A stretch of DNA of 64,000 nt from Blastococcus sp. TML/M2B. GTDB lineage: Bacteria > Actinomycetota > Actinomycetes > Mycobacteriales > Geodermatophilaceae. The translations under genes and the position numbers were made by a program. Shown here one piece after another: positions 1-7,514 of the stretch. The stretch is from positions 682,001 to 746,000 of the forward strand of contig NZ_JAENZZ010000001.1 in assembly GCF_016612865.1 (NCBI RefSeq), read 5' to 3'. Within the stretch, counting starts at the first letter, position 1. Every line of letters begins with the position of its first letter. The notes under the pieces are model-generated. The model ran no database searches and was not told the origin of the DNA. It saw nothing but the letters and a program-made list of their open reading frames with translations.

Positions 1-157
1 AGTGGTCGGTGTCGGGCAGGCGGACGCCGTTCGGGGTGGTCAGCTTGTCGCCGGCCTGACCCCGGGGGTCGCGGCCGTCCTTCGGGCCGGCGTAGCCGAC
101 CCCGGTCGGGCTGACGGTCCGCGGGGCGGACTGGTCGGGCGTGCGCGCGGGGGGCAT
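1..157 (-). CDS. katE: Catalase N-terminus, clade 2 (HPII/KatE-like), partial
   Basis: Gene cut by the left edge; 52 codons remain. The start is ATG at 157 with AGGAG four bases upstream. The visible protein begins with a Pro/Ser/Gly-rich stretch and then reads GDKLTTPNGVRLPDTDH. This resembles the 'LTTNQG..(I/V)AD.QNSL' entry segment just before the catalase core in large-subunit catalases. Known family role: heme-dependent breakdown of hydrogen peroxide in the cytoplasm. The heme and active-site residues lie outside the window, so the call rests on the N-terminal motif only. The gene is downstream of, and co-directional with, the IMPase-like gene. Confidence 0.5.
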   Translation of the reverse strand, partial: MPPARTPDQSAPRTVSPTGVGYAGPKDGRDPRGQAGDKLTTPNGVRLPDTDH

Positions 158-242
158 GGGACTCCTTGCTGAGCGGGGCGGCGAACTCCCGGCCGGTACC
201 CGGGGCTTGCTCCGGCACACCCGCTCGTCGCGTCGGCGCAGG

Positions 243-1049
243 TCAGCCGACCGGATCGCGCCGCAGCGCGGCGAAGTCCCGCGCGTGCGGGATGCCGGCG
301 ACGAGCGCCAGCAGCGCGTCGTGCAGCCGGCCGTTGCTGGCCAGCACCGTCCCGTCGCCGGTGAGCACGTCGCGACCGGAGAGGTCGGTGACCCGCCCGC
401 CGGCCTCCCCGATCAGCAGGGGGAGGACGGCGAGGTCCTCGTAGCCCAGCGGCTGGCCGGCGACGACGAGCGCGTCGGCCAGCCCGGTCGCGAGGTCCAC
501 GTCGCCCTTGGTCCACGGCTGCAGGTAGAGCTCGCGGTGCAGGGCGACCAGCAGCTGCTCGGACCACGCCAGCGGGTTGAGCATCTCCACGAGGGCGCCG
601 CGCAGCCGGTCGTGGTCGTTGACGTGCACCTGCCGCACCGGCCGGCCGGCGAGTGCGTGCCAGCAACCGAGCCCGCGCCCGGCGTAGAGCAGCTCGTCGC
701 TCATCGGGTAGCCGGCGACCGCCACCGCCGGGCCCTCGGCGTCCTCCACGGCGAGCAGCACGTCGAACGTCGGCACCCGCTGGTCGAACAGGCTCGTGCC
801 GTTGACCGGGTCGAGCACCCACCGGCGCGCGGTGGTCCCGGGTGCGGGGCGGTCGGCGTGCCCCAGCACCGGGTCGTCCGGGTACCGCGCCGCGATGCGG
901 GCGCGCAGCAGCTGCTCCACCTCGACCTCGACCGGCATGGGGCCGCCGTCGCGGCCGGCCCGCGGGGTCGCCTCGGCGAACCGCCGGGCGGCCAGCCCGC
1001 CCGCCTCCTCGACCAGCTCCACGGCGTACTCGAGCAGGTCGCGGTCCAC
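243..1049 (-). CDS. Inositol monophosphatase-superfamily protein with altered metal motif
   Basis: 268 aa, the usual length for IMPase/HisN-type phosphatases. The chosen start is GTG at 1049 (MDRDLLEYAVELVEEAG), the normal beginning of the fold; longer in-frame extensions are low-complexity. The C-terminal half fits the family (YEDLAV..IGEAGGRVTDLSG near residues 215-235). Key metal residues differ: the canonical DPxDGT motif reads D80-P-V-N-G-T, with Asn for the second Asp, and the upstream GEE motif is replaced by GHAD (residues 63-66). It may be a phosphatase with changed metal use, or a non-catalytic homologue. Substrate unknown. Confidence 0.75.
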   Translation of the reverse strand: MDRDLLEYAVELVEEAGGLAARRFAEATPRAGRDGGPMPVEVEVEQLLRARIAARYPDDPVLGHADRPAPGTTARRWVLDPVNGTSLFDQRVPTFDVLLAVEDAEGPAVAVAGYPMSDELLYAGRGLGCWHALAGRPVRQVHVNDHDRLRGALVEMLNPLAWSEQLLVALHRELYLQPWTKGDVDLATGLADALVVAGQPLGYEDLAVLPLLIGEAGGRVTDLSGRDVLTGDGTVLASNGRLHDALLALVAGIPHARDFAALRRDPVG

Positions 1050-1179
1050 GACCGCCGATCCTGCTGCCCGCGGCCGCCGAGGGCGACCCGACGGGGTGAG
1101 CGCGGGTGTGGGCATCCGGGGGAGGGGTAGCGCGCTGACGCCGCGGCTCCTCCCGTGCCCGGCGGAGAGACGAGGACCC

Positions 1180-2202
1180 GTGGCCGGCGACGACGCACGC
1201 AGCGAGCTCGGAGAGACCGACGCCCCGCAGGAGGACGAGGTCGCCCTGGCGTTCGACCGGATCGTCAGCCAGGGGGCGCAGCGGCTGCACCGGACCTGGC
1301 GCGAGGTGCTCACCACGGGCCTCGCCGGCGGCCTGGAGGTCGGCGTCGGCGTGCTCGCCCTGCTGGCGGTCTACGCCGAGACCGGCAGCCACCTGCTCGC
1401 CGGGATCGCCTTCTCCGTCGGCTTCATCGCGCTGCTGCTGGCCAGGAGCGAGCTGTTCACCGAGGGCTTCCTGGTGCCGGTCACCGCCGTCGTCGCGGGG
1501 CGGGCGGGCCCCGGCCAGCTGGCCAAGCTCTGGGCCGGCACGCTCGTGGCCAACCTGGTCGGCGGGTGGGTGGTCATGTGGATCGCCGTCCACGCCCTCC
1601 CCGAGCTCGGGACGACGGCGATCGAGTCCGCCACCACCTTCGTCGACGCGCCGCTGGACCTGCAGTCGGTGTGCCTGGCCTTCCTCGCCGGCAGCACGAT
1701 CACGCTGATGACCCGCATGCAGCAGGGCGCGGAGTCCGAGGGCGGCAAGATCGTCGCCGCCGTCGCCGGGGCCTTCGTGCTCGCCGGGCTGGTGCTCTTC
1801 CACTCGATCCTCGACTCGCTGATCGTCTTCGCCGGCATCCACGCCGGCGGCCCGTTCGGCTACGGGGACTGGCTTGCGTGGTTCTGGTACGTCACGCTGC
1901 TCAACATGGCCGGCGGGCTGCTCGTGGTCACCGCGCTGCGGCTGGTGCGCAGCAAGGAGCTGATCGAGCGCGAGCGGGAGGACGTCCGCAGCGTGCGAGT
2001 AGCCGCCCGACCGGGGCGGCCTGCGATCCGCCGGGCCGTCAGCCGCGCGCGGCCCGGCGGATCGCCGACAGGTAGCGCTGCGTGCCCAGCCGCTGCAGGC
2101 CCAGGCTCAGCGGGCCGGCCAGCCGGGCGGCGCGCGTGGCCAGCCGGAAGAACACCCGGATCTCGAACTCCACCTCGCCGCCGGGCAGCAGGCGCACGGT
2201 GA
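1180..2202 (+). CDS. Formate/nitrite transporter family channel (probable 3' frameshift)
   Basis: FNT-family inner-membrane channel for small monovalent anions, of the longer YfdC-like type with a charged N-terminal extension. Start GTG 1180, preceded by GAGGA. Six hydrophobic segments follow, with a re-entrant-type segment around FTEGFLVPV and a GDWLAWFWYVTLLNM helix near the end. The membrane part finishes at SKELIERERED (about codon 268). As written the frame continues to 2202 with an Arg/Pro/Ala-rich tail lying over the convergent DUF1990 gene. Removing one base near 1992 would end it at TAG 2000-2002, 36 bases before that neighbour; I think this is the true end. Transported ion not predictable. 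Confidence 0.8.
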   Translation: MAGDDARSELGETDAPQEDEVALAFDRIVSQGAQRLHRTWREVLTTGLAGGLEVGVGVLALLAVYAETGSHLLAGIAFSVGFIALLLARSELFTEGFLVPVTAVVAGRAGPGQLAKLWAGTLVANLVGGWVVMWIAVHALPELGTTAIESATTFVDAPLDLQSVCLAFLAGSTITLMTRMQQGAESEGGKIVAAVAGAFVLAGLVLFHSILDSLIVFAGIHAGGPFGYGDWLAWFWYVTLLNMAGGLLVVTALRLVRSKELIEREREDVRSVRVAARPGRPAIRRAVSRARPGGSPTGSAACPAAAGPGSAGRPAGRRAWPAGRTPGSRTPPRRRAAGAR

Positions 2203-2584
2203 ACCGCTCCTCGCCGCTCTCCGGGTGGCCGGCCAGCGTGCCGTAGGAGAACCCGCGCTCGTCACCGTCCGTCGCGGCCCAGACCACCCGGCACGGCAGC
2301 TCGTAACCCAGCCGCGGCAGCCCGGCGGTCAGCACGACCACCGTGCCCGGCGTCCCGGCCGGGCCGCTGGCGCGCACGCGGAACCCGACGCTGCGCTGCG
2401 CCCGCCAGTCGAGGACGGCGGCCGACGCCCGCTCGAGGTCCGCCCGGCCCGAGCCGACGACAGTGGCGTACGTGGCCGTGCGGTACCCGGATGGGAGCCG
2501 GGCAGCGGCGGTCGCGCCCACCTCGGCGTAGTTGAACGGCGTGTCGGCCAGCGCCGCGGGATCGGTCGCGCGGAACAGCCCCAC
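2039..2584 (-). CDS. DUF1990 family protein
   Basis: 181 aa with start GTG 2584, chosen because GGAGG lies four bases upstream and because the domain begins at once (GLFRATDP, then PFNYAEVGAT). The PFNY..VGAT opening, the central GYRTATYATVVGSGRADLERA segment and the GFSYGTLAGHPESGEE motif are typical of DUF1990, an uncharacterised single-domain family common in actinobacteria and plants. No membrane segments or signal peptide. Function unknown. Divergent from trmO with 91 bases between the starts; convergent with the FNT gene. Confidence 0.85.
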   Translation of the reverse strand: MGLFRATDPAALADTPFNYAEVGATAAARLPSGYRTATYATVVGSGRADLERASAAVLDWRAQRSVGFRVRASGPAGTPGTVVVLTAGLPRLGYELPCRVVWAATDGDERGFSYGTLAGHPESGEERFTVRLLPGGEVEFEIRVFFRLATRAARLAGPLSLGLQRLGTQRYLSAIRRAARG

Positions 2585-2675
2585 CGGTCCTCCCGCCGTC
2601 GTGCCGTCGCGGTCGAGTCTTCCCCGGGCTGCGCGGGACCGCCCTCCGGATCGCCGCGGCTGGCAGGCTGCCGCC

Positions 2676-3146
2676 GTGGAGATGACCCCGATCGGCACCG
2701 TGCGCTCACCCCGGACCGAGCGGCTGGACGACGACTGGGACTCGGTCACCGCCACCGTCACCCTCGACGCCGGCCGCTTCACCCCCGACGCCCTCGACGG
2801 GCTGGCGGAGTTCTCGCACGTCGAGGTGGTCTACGTGTTCGACCGGGTCGACCCCGCCGGGGTGCAGACCCGCGCCCGGCACCCGCGGGGCAACCCGGAC
2901 TGGCCGCAGGTCGGCATCTTCGCCCAGCGCGCGAAGGGCCGGCCGAACCGTATCGGGGTGAGCGTCTGCCGGCTGCTCGGCGTCGACGGGCTGACCCTGA
3001 CGGTGCACGCGCTGGACGCCATCGACGGCTCACCGGTGCTCGACGTGAAGCCCTACCTGGCGGAGTTCGGACCGCGCGGCGAGGTCCGGCAGCCCGCCTG
3101 GTCGCACGAGCTGATGGCCGGGTACTGGCGGTCGCCCGACCGGTAG
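2676..3146 (+). CDS. trmO: tRNA (N6-threonylcarbamoyladenosine37-N6)-methyltransferase TrmO / TsaA family
   Basis: 156 aa TsaA/YaeB-fold protein. Members methylate t6A37 of some tRNAs using S-adenosylmethionine. Visible family features are MTPIGTVRSPRTER at the N-terminus, FSHVEVVYVFDRVD (around residues 48-60), RHPRGNPDWPQVGIFAQRAKGRPNRIGVS in the middle, and DGSPVLDVKPYL (about residues 112-124). The start could be GTG 2676 or ATG 2682; neither has a strong ribosome site. It is followed after 13 bases by the HipA-like gene in the same direction. Some actinobacterial homologues are unproven, so substrate assignment is by family. Confidence 0.85.
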   Translation: MEMTPIGTVRSPRTERLDDDWDSVTATVTLDAGRFTPDALDGLAEFSHVEVVYVFDRVDPAGVQTRARHPRGNPDWPQVGIFAQRAKGRPNRIGVSVCRLLGVDGLTLTVHALDAIDGSPVLDVKPYLAEFGPRGEVRQPAWSHELMAGYWRSPDR

Positions 3147-3159
3147 GGTCGCCGGCACT

Positions 3160-4005
3160 GTGCTCGCGTCCGTCACCGCCACCCGCTACGTCACCCCGCT
3201 GCGCGAGGGTGGCTCGCTGCCGGGGCTCATGGAGGCCGACGACCTCGGCACCTACGTGGTGAAGTGGCGGGCCGCCGGTCAGGGCGTGAACGTGCTGGTC
3301 GCCGAGGTGGTCTGCGGCGAGCTGGCGCGGGCGCTGGGCCTGCCGGTGCCGACGATCGTGACCGTCGACGTCGCCCCGGAGCTCGCCGTCGGCGAGCCGG
3401 ACCCCGAGGTGCAGGAGCTGCTGCAGCGGTCGGCCGGCCGCAACCTGGGGCTGGACTACCTGCCCGGGGCGCTGGACTTCGAGGCCGGCGCCGACGGCGT
3501 GGACGGCGGGCTCGCCGGCCGGGTGCTGTGGTTCGACGCGCTCGTCGGCAACGTCGACCGCTCCTGGCGGAACCCGAACATGCTGTTCTGGCACGACCGG
3601 CTGCAGCTGATCGACCACGGCGCCGCGCTGACCTTCCACCACCACTGGCCCGGCGCCGAGGCCGCGGTCCGCCGCCCCTACGACGCCTCGACGCACGCGC
3701 TGGTCGAGTGCGCACCCGACGTGCCCGCCGCCGACGCCGCGCTGGCGCCCCTGGTCACCCGCGAGCTGCTGGACGGCGTCCTCGCGCTGGTGCCCGACGA
3801 GTGGCTCGAGGGCGAGCCGGCCGACGAGCTGCGGCAGCGCTACGTCGGGCAGCTCCTCGCGCGGGCCGCCGCCCGGGACGCCTGGCTGCCCGGGCTGGTC
3901 GCCGCCGCGGAGGCCGGGGGAGCGGGCCGCCGCCGCGCGCCGCGGGGGGAGAACCGGCCGTCGTGGCTGGGGCCGCCGCCGCCCGAGGGGATCACCCAGC
4001 GATGA
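3160..4005 (+). CDS. HipA-like kinase domain protein
   Basis: 281 aa, start GTG 3160. It matches the single-domain HipA-like kinase family rather than full HipA toxin (about 440 aa): it lacks the N-terminal HipA subdomain. Kinase-like signs are TYVVKWR with the ATP-binding Lys near residue 32, FDALVGNVDRSWRNPNMLFW (catalytic-loop Asp/Asn, about residues 125-145) and LIDHGAAL (metal-binding DHG, about residue 153). Its stop overlaps the ATG of the DUF3037 gene by four bases (ATGA), so the two are translationally coupled. No HipB-like antitoxin gene is adjacent. Target unknown. Confidence 0.8.
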   Translation: MLASVTATRYVTPLREGGSLPGLMEADDLGTYVVKWRAAGQGVNVLVAEVVCGELARALGLPVPTIVTVDVAPELAVGEPDPEVQELLQRSAGRNLGLDYLPGALDFEAGADGVDGGLAGRVLWFDALVGNVDRSWRNPNMLFWHDRLQLIDHGAALTFHHHWPGAEAAVRRPYDASTHALVECAPDVPAADAALAPLVTRELLDGVLALVPDEWLEGEPADELRQRYVGQLLARAAARDAWLPGLVAAAEAGGAGRRRAPRGENRPSWLGPPPPEGITQR

Positions 4006-4394
4006 GCCGGGACACGTTCGAGTACGCCGTCCTCCGGGTCGTGCCGCGCGTCGAGCGCGGGGAGTTCCTCAACGCCGGCGTCCTCGTCTACTGCCGCCAG
4101 CGGGACTACCTCGGCTCGCGCGTGCACCTGGACCCCGACCGGCTGCGCGCGCTCGACCCGACGGCCGACGCCGCGGGCATCGGCCGGGCGCTCCAGGCGG
4201 CGGCGGACGTGTGCGCCGCCGACCCGGGCGCGGGGGCGGCCGGGCGCGAGGCGCTGGGCTCCCGGTTCCGCTGGCTGACCGCCCCGCGGAGCACGGTCAT
4301 CCAGCCCGGTCCGGTGCACACCGGCCTGACCGCCGACCCCGACGCCGAGGCCGACCGCCTCTTCCGCCTGCTCGTCCTCCCCGTCCAGGGCTGA
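4002..4394 (+). CDS. DUF3037 domain protein, partner of HipA-like kinase
   Basis: 130 aa, ATG 4002 overlapping the HipA-like stop. The sequence FEYAVLRVVPRVERGEFLNAGVLVYC at the N-terminus and the closing LTADPDAEADRLFRLLVLPV are the DUF3037 signature. DUF3037 genes commonly follow HipA-like kinase genes, and the coupling here supports a shared function. No catalytic motif, signal peptide or membrane segment visible. It could be a regulatory partner or a substrate of the kinase; this is inference from position only. Confidence 0.8.
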   Translation: MSRDTFEYAVLRVVPRVERGEFLNAGVLVYCRQRDYLGSRVHLDPDRLRALDPTADAAGIGRALQAAADVCAADPGAGAAGREALGSRFRWLTAPRSTVIQPGPVHTGLTADPDAEADRLFRLLVLPVQG

Positions 4395-4404
4395 GCAGCC
4401 GGGT

Positions 4405-4698
4405 TCAGGCGGGGAGCAGACCGTCGATGCGGCGGGCGAGCTCCAGGTCGAGCTCGGTGACGCCGCCCTCGGAGTGGCTGACCAGCGCCAGGTGCAGGGT
4501 GCGCCAGCGCAGGTCGACGTCGGGGTGGTGGTCCAGCTCCTCGGCGACGTCGGCGATCGAGACGATGGCGGCGACGGCGTCCCGGAAGCTCGGCAGCTCC
4601 ACCGTCCGGCGCAGGCCGTCGGCGGACCCCGACCACAGCGGGAGCCCGGTCAGCGCGGTCGTGACGTCGTCAGGGGAGAGGCGCGGTGGACGTGGCAT
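4405..4698 (-). CDS. Pterin-4-alpha-carbinolamine dehydratase family protein
   Basis: 97 aa, full family length. The core motif is present: ELDHHPDVDLRWRTLHLAL (about residues 53-71) followed by SHSEGGVTELDLELARRID. The paired His residues are the catalytic ones in PCD/DCoH, which dehydrates 4a-hydroxytetrahydropterin. Actinobacterial copies often sit away from any phenylalanine hydroxylase and may act in molybdopterin or other pterin chemistry. Located 24 bases downstream of cysH on the same strand, so probably the last gene of the sulfate-reduction operon, although a role there is not established. Confidence 0.88.
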   Translation of the reverse strand: MPRPPRLSPDDVTTALTGLPLWSGSADGLRRTVELPSFRDAVAAIVSIADVAEELDHHPDVDLRWRTLHLALVSHSEGGVTELDLELARRIDGLLPA

Positions 4699-4722
4699 GC
4701 GCCGATCCTCCCGCCGGCGGGC

Positions 4723-5433
4723 TCAGGTGTGCAGGCCGCACTCGGTCTTGCTCGAGCCGGCCCAGCGACCCGAGCGGGGGTCCTCGCCGGGAGCGACCGG
4801 CCGGGTGCAGGGCGCGCACCCGATGGAGCCGTAGCCCAGCTCGAACAGGGGGTTGACCGGCACCTGGTGCTCGGCGATGTAGGCGTCCACATCGGCCTGC
4901 GTCCAGGCCGCGATCGGGTTGACCTTGACCATGCCGCGCTTGGCGTCCCAGTCCACCAGCTTCGTGCCGGCGCGGGTCGGGGACTCGTCGCGCCGCACGC
5001 CCGAGCCCCAGGCGACGTAGCCCGACAGCGTCTCGGCCAACGGCCTCACCTTGCGCATCTCGCAGCACAGGTCGGGGTCGCGCTCCCACAGCTCCGGACC
5101 GAACGACAGCGCCTGCTCGCCCACGGTCTGCGGCGGGGTGACGTTGACCAGCGTCACCGGCAGCACGCCGGTGATCCAGTCGCGGGTGCCGATCGTCTCG
5201 GCGAAGTGCAGCCCGGTGTCCAGGAAGATCACGTGGACGCCGGGGACCGCCCGGCTCGCCAGGTGCGCGAGCAGCCCGTCGGCCATGGACGAGGTGATGG
5301 CGAACTCGTCGCCGAAGGTCTCACCGGCCCAGCGGAGGGCGGCGAGCGCCTGCTCGACCGGGTCGGCGATGGTCCCGAACCGGGCGTCGGCCTCGGCGGC
5401 CAGCTTCGGCGTCGCTGCGATGGCGGTCGTCAT
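4723..5433 (-). CDS. cysH: Phosphoadenylyl/adenylyl-sulfate reductase (thioredoxin)
   Basis: 236 aa cytoplasmic enzyme that reduces activated sulfate to sulfite. ATG 5433 overlaps the upstream stop (ATGA). Motifs: SSMADG (substrate loop, about residue 50), FLDTGLHFAET, CCEMRKVRPL, GVRRDESPTRAG, GCAPCTRPV and the C-terminal ECGLHT with the catalytic Cys. The two double-Cys sites (CC and CxxC) are those of the [4Fe-4S] enzymes, so APS rather than PAPS is the likelier substrate. Upstream in the same transcript are a zinc-ribbon gene and sir; cysC is farther upstream. Confidence 0.95.
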   Translation of the reverse strand: MTTAIAATPKLAAEADARFGTIADPVEQALAALRWAGETFGDEFAITSSMADGLLAHLASRAVPGVHVIFLDTGLHFAETIGTRDWITGVLPVTLVNVTPPQTVGEQALSFGPELWERDPDLCCEMRKVRPLAETLSGYVAWGSGVRRDESPTRAGTKLVDWDAKRGMVKVNPIAAWTQADVDAYIAEHQVPVNPLFELGYGSIGCAPCTRPVAPGEDPRSGRWAGSSKTECGLHT

Positions 5434-5606
5434 CCCTGCTGCACCCCCGTTGCGATCAGGCGGACCGAGAAGGCCCGCAGGCACGCGCCGCAGCGCCAGC
5501 CGTCGGCCGACTCCCCCTCGTAGGGGGTCAGCTCCTCGTCCCCGCAGTACGGGCAGTGGAACACCGGCAGCTGCCGCGTTCTTCCGCCGGCTGCGTCCTC
5601 GGTCAC
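5430..5606 (-). CDS. Small zinc-ribbon protein between sir and cysH
   Basis: 58 aa, start GTG 5606 overlapping the sir stop (GTGA); its own stop overlaps the cysH start (ATGA). Four cysteines form a zinc ribbon: FHCPYCGDEEL around residues 17-26 and WRCGACLRAF around residues 37-46. No other domain. The tight double overlap shows it is made together with the sulfite and APS reductases. I recall small cysteine-containing genes at this position in other actinobacteria; function unproven. It could be a metal-binding assembly or electron-transfer helper. Confidence 0.85.
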   Translation of the reverse strand: MTEDAAGGRTRQLPVFHCPYCGDEELTPYEGESADGWRCGACLRAFSVRLIATGVQQG

Positions 5607-7276
5607 AGCAGCCACTCCTCCTCGGCCCGCGCGACGTAGCGGGCGAAGGACTCGCCATCGGTGCGCCGCTCCACGAAGCCGCGCAGCACGCGCTCGCAGT
5701 AGTCGGCGGTCTCGGCCTTGGTCACCTTGTGGCCGCGGAACTTGCGGCCGAACGTCGCCTCGACGCCGAGGTGGCCGCCCAGGTGCACCTGGAAGCCCTC
5801 GACCATCTCGCCGTTGTCGTCGCGGACCATCGAGCCCTTGAAGCCGATGTCGGCGGTCTGGAACCGGGCGCAGCTGTTCGGGCAGCCGTTGACGTTGATC
5901 CCGATCGGGACGTCGAACTCCGGCAGCCGCTTCTCCAGCTCCGCGTAGAGGTCCTGCGCGTGCTGCTTGGTCTCGACGATCGCCAGCTTGCAGTACTCCA
6001 GGCCGGTGCAGGCCATCGTGCCGCGGCGGAACGCGCTGGGGCGGACCTGCAGGTCGTGCGCGGCGAGCGCGTCGACCAGGGCCTCGACCTTGTCGTCCGG
6101 GACGTCGAGGATGACCAGCTTCTGCTGCGTCGTCGTCCGGATGCGGCCCTCGCCGTACTCGTCGGCGAGGTCGGCGATGGTGCTGAGCAGCGAGCCGCTG
6201 ATCCGGCCGGTGCGCAGCGCGAAGCCGACGGCGTTGCGGCCGTCCTTCTGCCGGCTGACGCCGACGTGGTCGCGCTGGTCGTGCTTGGCCGGGGCGGGCG
6301 CCGGGCCGTCGGGCAGCGCGGCGTGCAGGTACTCGTCCTGCAGGACCTGGCGGAACTTCTCCGGGCCCCAGTCGGCGATGAGGAACTTGATGCGGGCGCG
6401 GTTGCGCTGGCGGCGGTAGCCGTAGTCGCGGAACACCGACGTGCAGGCGGCCCAGACCTCGGTCACCTGGTCGGGCCGGACGAAGACGCCGATCCGCTGG
6501 GCGAACATCGGGTTGGTGGACAGGCCGCCGCCGACCCACAGGTCGTACCCGGCCTCGCCCTGCTCGTTGACGACGCCGACGAACGAGACGTCGTCGATCT
6601 CGGGCTCGGTGCAGTGGTCGACGCAGCCCGACATCGAGGTCTTCCACTTGCGCGGCAGGTTGCTGAACTCGGGGCTGCCGACGTACTTCTCGACGGTCGC
6701 GGCGATGACGTCGGTGGCGTCGAGGACCTCGTCCTCGAGGATGCCGGCCAGCGGGCACCCGAGCATGACGCGCGGGACGTCGCCGCAGGCCTCCATCGTG
6801 CTCAGGCCGACCGACTCCAGGCGCCGCCAGATCTCGGGGACGTCCTCGATGCGGATCCAGTGGTACTGCACGTTCTGCCGGTCGGTGACGTCGGCGACGT
6901 CGCGGCCGAACTCGGTGCTGATGCCGCCGAGGACGCGCAGCGCGTCGCTGGTCAGCTGCCCGCCGTCGATGCGGGCCCGCATCATGAAGTACTTGTCCTC
7001 GAGCTCCTCGGGCTCCAGCACGGCGGTCTTGCCGCCGGGGATGCCCTGGGCGCGCTGGGTGTAGAGGCCCATCCAGCGCATCCGGCCGCGGAGGTCACCC
7101 GGGTCGATGCTGTCGAAGCCGCCCTTGGAGTAGATGTCGATGATCCGCTGGCGCACCTCGAGGCCGTCGGAGTCCTTCTTCATCCGCTCGTTGGGGTTGA
7201 GCGGCTCCCGGTAGCCGAGGGCCCACTGGCCCTCGCCGCGCTTGGGGCGGTTGCTCGTGCGGGTGGGAGCAGTCAC
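5603..7276 (-). CDS. sir: Ferredoxin-dependent assimilatory sulfite reductase
   Basis: 557 aa, normal length for the siroheme/[4Fe-4S] family (about 555 in mycobacterial SirA). It reduces sulfite to sulfide with six electrons from ferredoxin. Cluster ligands: TMACTGLEYC (Cys-X5-Cys) and NGCPNSC (Cys-X3-Cys) in the C-terminal half. The N-terminal RMRWMGLYTQRAQG and the central SMSGCVDHC are also typical. Nitrite reductases share this fold, but the linked cysH and cysC favour sulfite. Start GTG 7276 with GGAAGAAG upstream. Probably controlled by the leader peptide and leader RNA described separately. Confidence 0.93.
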   Translation of the reverse strand: MTAPTRTSNRPKRGEGQWALGYREPLNPNERMKKDSDGLEVRQRIIDIYSKGGFDSIDPGDLRGRMRWMGLYTQRAQGIPGGKTAVLEPEELEDKYFMMRARIDGGQLTSDALRVLGGISTEFGRDVADVTDRQNVQYHWIRIEDVPEIWRRLESVGLSTMEACGDVPRVMLGCPLAGILEDEVLDATDVIAATVEKYVGSPEFSNLPRKWKTSMSGCVDHCTEPEIDDVSFVGVVNEQGEAGYDLWVGGGLSTNPMFAQRIGVFVRPDQVTEVWAACTSVFRDYGYRRQRNRARIKFLIADWGPEKFRQVLQDEYLHAALPDGPAPAPAKHDQRDHVGVSRQKDGRNAVGFALRTGRISGSLLSTIADLADEYGEGRIRTTTQQKLVILDVPDDKVEALVDALAAHDLQVRPSAFRRGTMACTGLEYCKLAIVETKQHAQDLYAELEKRLPEFDVPIGINVNGCPNSCARFQTADIGFKGSMVRDDNGEMVEGFQVHLGGHLGVEATFGRKFRGHKVTKAETADYCERVLRGFVERRTDGESFARYVARAEEEWLL

Positions 7277-7381
7277 GTGTCGTACTTCTTCCTGCGCCGG
7301 CTCCCGGCACGGCAGACCGCGCGGTTCGGGAGGGCGCTGCCGGTTCGATGCGCAGGGAGTGCTGCGCGGGGAGAGCCTGGG
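7277..7381 (-). promoter_or_regulatory. sir leader RNA with two interleaved inverted repeats
   Basis: Between the leader-peptide stop and the sir start, read on the minus strand, two six-base inverted repeats interleave. CGGCAG (7342-7337) can pair with CTGCCG (7315-7310), and CTCCCG (7332-7327) can pair with CGGGAG (7306-7301). They are ordered a-b-a'-b', so both stems cannot form as simple hairpins together. The last arm lies just before the sir ribosome site. This is the layout expected of a translation-coupled attenuator, but short GC-rich repeats arise by chance in such DNA, so the structure is a proposal. Confidence 0.4.
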
Positions 7382-7468
7382 TCAGCGCGAGGCGGAACAG
7401 GCAGCGCTGGAGACGCGCGCGAGATCGATGTGGAGGCGCGCAACGAGGAGTACGCCGCGTCCGGTCAC
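7382..7468 (-). CDS. Putative cysteine leader peptide of the sir operon
   Basis: 28-codon gene starting GTG 7468 and ending TGA 7384-7382, about 105 bases upstream of sir on the same strand. The peptide contains ARLHIDLARVSSAACSASR. This matches the conserved pattern I know from actinobacterial 'putative leader peptides' upstream of sulfur-assimilation genes: (R)xHVDLxRvSSAxC near the C-terminus. A Cys codon (TGT) sits in a Ser/Ala run five codons before the stop. Likely role: ribosome behaviour at this run senses cysteine or Cys-tRNA and controls the downstream operon. No strong ribosome site is visible. Function inferred from motif and position. Confidence 0.65.
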   Translation of the reverse strand: MTGRGVLLVARLHIDLARVSSAACSASR

Positions 7469-7514
7469 GCGTCGATGGTGCCACAGCTCACCGCGCGCAC
7501 CGGCGTGGAGCAGC

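Noticed and set aside
40-1842. Long open frame on the minus strand across the IMPase and FNT genes
   Set aside because: It is an Arg/Gly/Pro/Ala-rich shadow of two genes with clear family motifs. Many similar long frames occur opposite real genes because stop codons are rare at this GC content.
2002-2202. Arg/Pro-rich C-terminal tail of the FNT channel as a novel domain
   Set aside because: It overlaps the convergent DUF1990 gene by 164 bases and is explained by a one-base error near 1992.
3160-4394. Classical HipBA toxin-antitoxin module
   Set aside because: The kinase lacks the N-terminal HipA part and there is no HipB-like gene; the partner is DUF3037.
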